Shown here one piece after another: positions 6,196 to 7,819 of a DNA stretch of 7,819 bases. Made by a program: the position numbers and the translations under genes. The DNA comes from Oscillospiraceae bacterium (GTDB lineage: Bacteria > Bacillota > Clostridia > Oscillospirales > Ruminococcaceae): positions 1 to 7,819 of the forward strand of contig JAISVP010000059.1 of the NCBI GenBank assembly GCA_031271475.1, in the 5' to 3' direction. Each line of letters opens with the position of its first letter. Within the stretch, counting starts at the first letter, position 1. A model generated the notes under the pieces. That model ran no database searches and was not told where the DNA came from. It saw only the letters and a program-made list of their open reading frames with translations.

Positions 6196-6918
6196 ATGAA
6201 AGCAAGAAACTTTTTCAAGAAGAACGGATTTTATGTTACATTAGGGCTAAGTGCAGTCCTTATCGGAACGGCGACGTATTTTGCATACAATCAGGTGGCC
6301 GGAAAAGTCGGCAATGAATTCGACAAGTTTTTCGAGAACACAAAGCCGCAGGAAACCTATGATGTTGGAAAAAATGCAGAAAGCGTGCCGAAAAACACCG
6401 CACCCTTTTTAGCAACAGCGCCTGTGTTAACCCCGGCGCCCGGAACGGTTATTCCGCCTAAATCCCCGGAAACTGCTGAAAAAACCGAAGCCGCCGCCGC
6501 ACCGGCGCCGGATGAGGGCAAAGTAATGCCGCTTGCGGGGGAAGTTATTAATATATTCAGCGGCACAGAATTGGTTAAATCTATAACAACCGGTGCATGG
6601 CAAACCCATAACGGAGCCGATATCGCGGGGAATCCCGGCGACAGCGTCTGTGCGATTGCGTCGGGAACCGTACTGGAAGTAAAAGACGATGCGCTTTGGG
6701 GAGTCTGTGTTACGGTTGACCATAGCGGCGGAATAGTTTCAAGATATTGCGGACTCAATTCGGGAGTAACGGTACAGGCAGGTGAAGAAGTTGCGCGCGG
6801 TCAGGAAATAGGCGCGGTAGGGGAATGTGAAATTGAATTGGCAATCCCAAGCCATCTTCATCTTGAAGTGCAAAAAAACGGTAACTATATCGACCCCATA
6901 GGGTTCATTCTAAACTGA
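6196..6918 (+). CDS. membrane-anchored M23 (LytM-type) metallopeptidase, SpoIIQ-like
   Basis: A 240-residue protein with one N-terminal membrane segment (about 12-31) after a basic start (MKARNFFKKN). A Pro/Ala/Thr/Glu-rich linker (about 50-108) leads to a C-terminal M23 peptidase domain (about 110-238) predicted to be extracytoplasmic. Zinc and catalytic residues are intact: His138 and Asp142 in HNGAD, and His220/His222 in HLHLE. The lead-in (PLAGEVINIFSG...LVKSITTGAWQTHNGADI), the short length and the anchor resemble SpoIIQ, the forespore protein that pairs with SpoIIIAH in the engulfment channel. Unlike Bacillus subtilis SpoIIQ, as known, the metal site here looks complete. Another anchored cell-wall hydrolase remains possible. 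GGAGG lies 9 nt before the ATG. The gene diverges from the tRNA operon and converges on thyX. Confidence 0.9.
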   Translation: MKARNFFKKNGFYVTLGLSAVLIGTATYFAYNQVAGKVGNEFDKFFENTKPQETYDVGKNAESVPKNTAPFLATAPVLTPAPGTVIPPKSPETAEKTEAAAAPAPDEGKVMPLAGEVINIFSGTELVKSITTGAWQTHNGADIAGNPGDSVCAIASGTVLEVKDDALWGVCVTVDHSGGIVSRYCGLNSGVTVQAGEEVARGQEIGAVGECEIELAIPSHLHLEVQKNGNYIDPIGFILN

Positions 6919-6966
6919 GTAACTGCACCGTCATGCAGGACTGTTCTCATATTGTTTTTCAAAACC

Positions 6967-7013
6967 GTAAGAACGGGCGGACTGCCCGTTCTTACAGCCG
7001 TTAAAAACGGCTG
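6967..7013. terminator. double-hairpin terminator region between convergent genes
   Basis: GTAAGAACGGGC (6967-6978) pairs perfectly with GCCCGTTCTTAC (6984-6995), a 12-bp stem with 5-nt loop. CAGCCGTT-AAA-AACGGCTG (6995-7013) follows, sharing one base. Flanking T tracts are short (CTGTTTT on the plus strand, GGTTTT on the minus strand). Serving both the M23 gene and thyX is the natural reading. A weaker CTGCA/TGCAG stem (6923-6938) lies nearer the M23 stop codon. Confidence 0.65.
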
Positions 7014-7021
7014 TATCTGTT

Positions 7022-7636
7022 TTACCGCACAAAAATTTCCGGTAGGATTTCCCGCAGTTCCTCCTGCAGCGCGACCGCAATCTCACGCATTTGCGGGTGT
7101 GACTTCTCAGATGTGCGCAATTTAAAGAAATGCCGCCACTGACGTAAATTCATCGTTGTACATAATTCTGTTTTCAAACTGTTCGGAAGCACGCTGCGTG
7201 CCTGTTCGGGAGTCGCCCCGGATTTCAGCAAATCAAAATAACTGCGTTCGGCCTCTTCCGCACTGTTTTTCCAAATCCTGTACAGTTCGGATTCCTCATC
7301 CCAAAAAAACGGGCGGATAACAGTGATTTCGCCCCCGAATTTATCCTTTGAGTAATTGCAGTAACGGGTACTTTCCTGACTGTAGCTGGCAATCCTGTGA
7401 CGGACTATTTCATGGCTTACCCCTCTGTCACAAATGAATTTCACGGAGACTGTAGCATGTTCCAGCACCGACTCATGCCCGGATTTGATTATCATTGAAA
7501 CAAACTGTCCGGCAGATTCCGGTGTAATCCTGTCTTCGGATTTATAACATACCCGTCCAATTTTCTCAATTAATTCCAATATGTCCTTTCTTTCGGGCAT
7601 ATCAAGAATTTCATATCCCGCATTTATTATTTTCAT
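7022..7636 (-). CDS. thyX: FAD-dependent thymidylate synthase
   Basis: The 204-residue protein is ThyX, which makes dTMP from dUMP with methylenetetrahydrofolate as carbon donor and NADPH/FAD as reductant. The diagnostic ThyX motif RHRxxSxxxxSxR is exact at 79-91 (RHRIASYSQESTR). Other family features are SGHESVLEH (52-60) in the flavin-binding region and RQWRHFFKLR...HPQMREIA (165-187), the substrate/FAD-binding C-terminal part. The length is at the short end for the family (about 200-250) but N- and C-terminal landmarks are present. GGAGG (7643-7647) sits 6 nt before the ATG. No thyA or dfrA neighbour is seen. Upstream lies an unusual hairpin array that would fall in its leader if the promoter is beyond the window, since none is obvious in 7637-7670. 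Confidence 0.97.
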   Translation of the reverse strand: MKIINAGYEILDMPERKDILELIEKIGRVCYKSEDRITPESAGQFVSMIIKSGHESVLEHATVSVKFICDRGVSHEIVRHRIASYSQESTRYCNYSKDKFGGEITVIRPFFWDEESELYRIWKNSAEEAERSYFDLLKSGATPEQARSVLPNSLKTELCTTMNLRQWRHFFKLRTSEKSHPQMREIAVALQEELREILPEIFVR

Positions 7637-7670
7637 ACCGCACCTCCGACTGTGAAATTAGGATCTGTTA

Positions 7671-7808
7671 CCGCCACCGGCGGAACGTCACAAAATGTTC
7701 CATTTTGTGGTTGCACGCGCAGCTTGCAACGCCGCGGAGCGGCACGTTCCGCCCCCCGCGCCGCCGAAGTTTCGGGCGAAGCCCGAAACGGTGACGCAAA
7801 GCGTCACC
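7671..7808. repeat. back-to-back hairpin array upstream of thyX
   Basis: An outer stem GGCGGAACGT (7679-7688) / ACGTTCCGCC (7744-7753) encloses three adjoining hairpins without any unpaired base between them: CACAAAATG-TTC-CATTTTGTG (7689-7709), GTTGCA/TGCAAC (7710-7730) and GCCGC-GGA-GCGGC (7731-7743). CCGCC-ACC-GGCGG (7671-7683) is an alternative partner for the outer stem. Two further hairpins abut each other: GTTTCGGGC-GAA-GCCCGAAAC (7769-7789) and GGTGACGC-AAA-GCGTCACC (7790-7808). Most loops are 3 nt. The segment is GC-rich compared with its surroundings and runs close to the window edge, so it may continue beyond. Identity is unknown: a palindromic repeat element or a structured leader RNA. 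Confidence 0.85.
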
Positions 7809-7819
7809 GGGCATAAAAT

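Overview
The window looks like a chromosomal segment of a spore-forming, low-to-medium GC member of the Clostridia (Bacillota), most plausibly Lachnospiraceae-like. The grounds are strong AGGAGG-type ribosome binding sites, consensus sigma-A promoters with an extended -10, tRNA genes with encoded CCA, ThyX, an energy-coupling-factor biotin transporter subunit (BioY), and an M23 peptidase resembling the sporulation protein SpoIIQ. The genus is inferred from protein style only.

Layout: (1) 3-1130 (+), the 3' part of a GGDEF-EAL cyclic-di-GMP protein, followed 26 nt later by bioY (1157-1663), probably in one operon. (2) 1664-2214, a 550-nt gap without a protein gene. It holds a perfect TTGACA-N17-TATAAT promoter, about 320 nt of strongly structured transcript ending in an intrinsic terminator, and a perfect 17-bp inverted repeat just ahead of the ilvC ribosome binding site. 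This is the most interesting part of the window: either a stable non-coding RNA (raiA-motif RNA is my leading guess) or an attenuated ilvC leader. (3) ilvC (2215-3216, +) and its terminator. (4) 3263-3499, no gene; a 9-nt minisatellite fills 3385-3486. (5) A minus-strand block read from right to left: tRNA-Pro(CGG), tRNA-Pro(UGG), tRNA-Thr(UGU), a short Orn/Lys/Arg-decarboxylase-family protein (5276-4089), and a small zinc-ribbon-like protein (3976-3500) with its own promoter. The spacer between the two proline tRNAs is packed with palindromic repeats. (6) Divergent from the tRNAs, a membrane-anchored M23 peptidase (6196-6918, +), convergent with (7) thyX (7636-7022, -). The two converge on a pair of hairpins. 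(8) 7671-7808, upstream of thyX, is a GC-rich, back-to-back array of near-perfect hairpins that includes a gapless four-way junction.

The protein genes are mostly independent housekeeping functions (branched-chain amino acid synthesis, biotin uptake, dTMP synthesis, second-messenger turnover, tRNAs, a cell-wall or sporulation peptidase). No defence system, prophage, transposase or CRISPR array is visible. The unusual content is RNA-level and repeat structure in the intergenic spaces.
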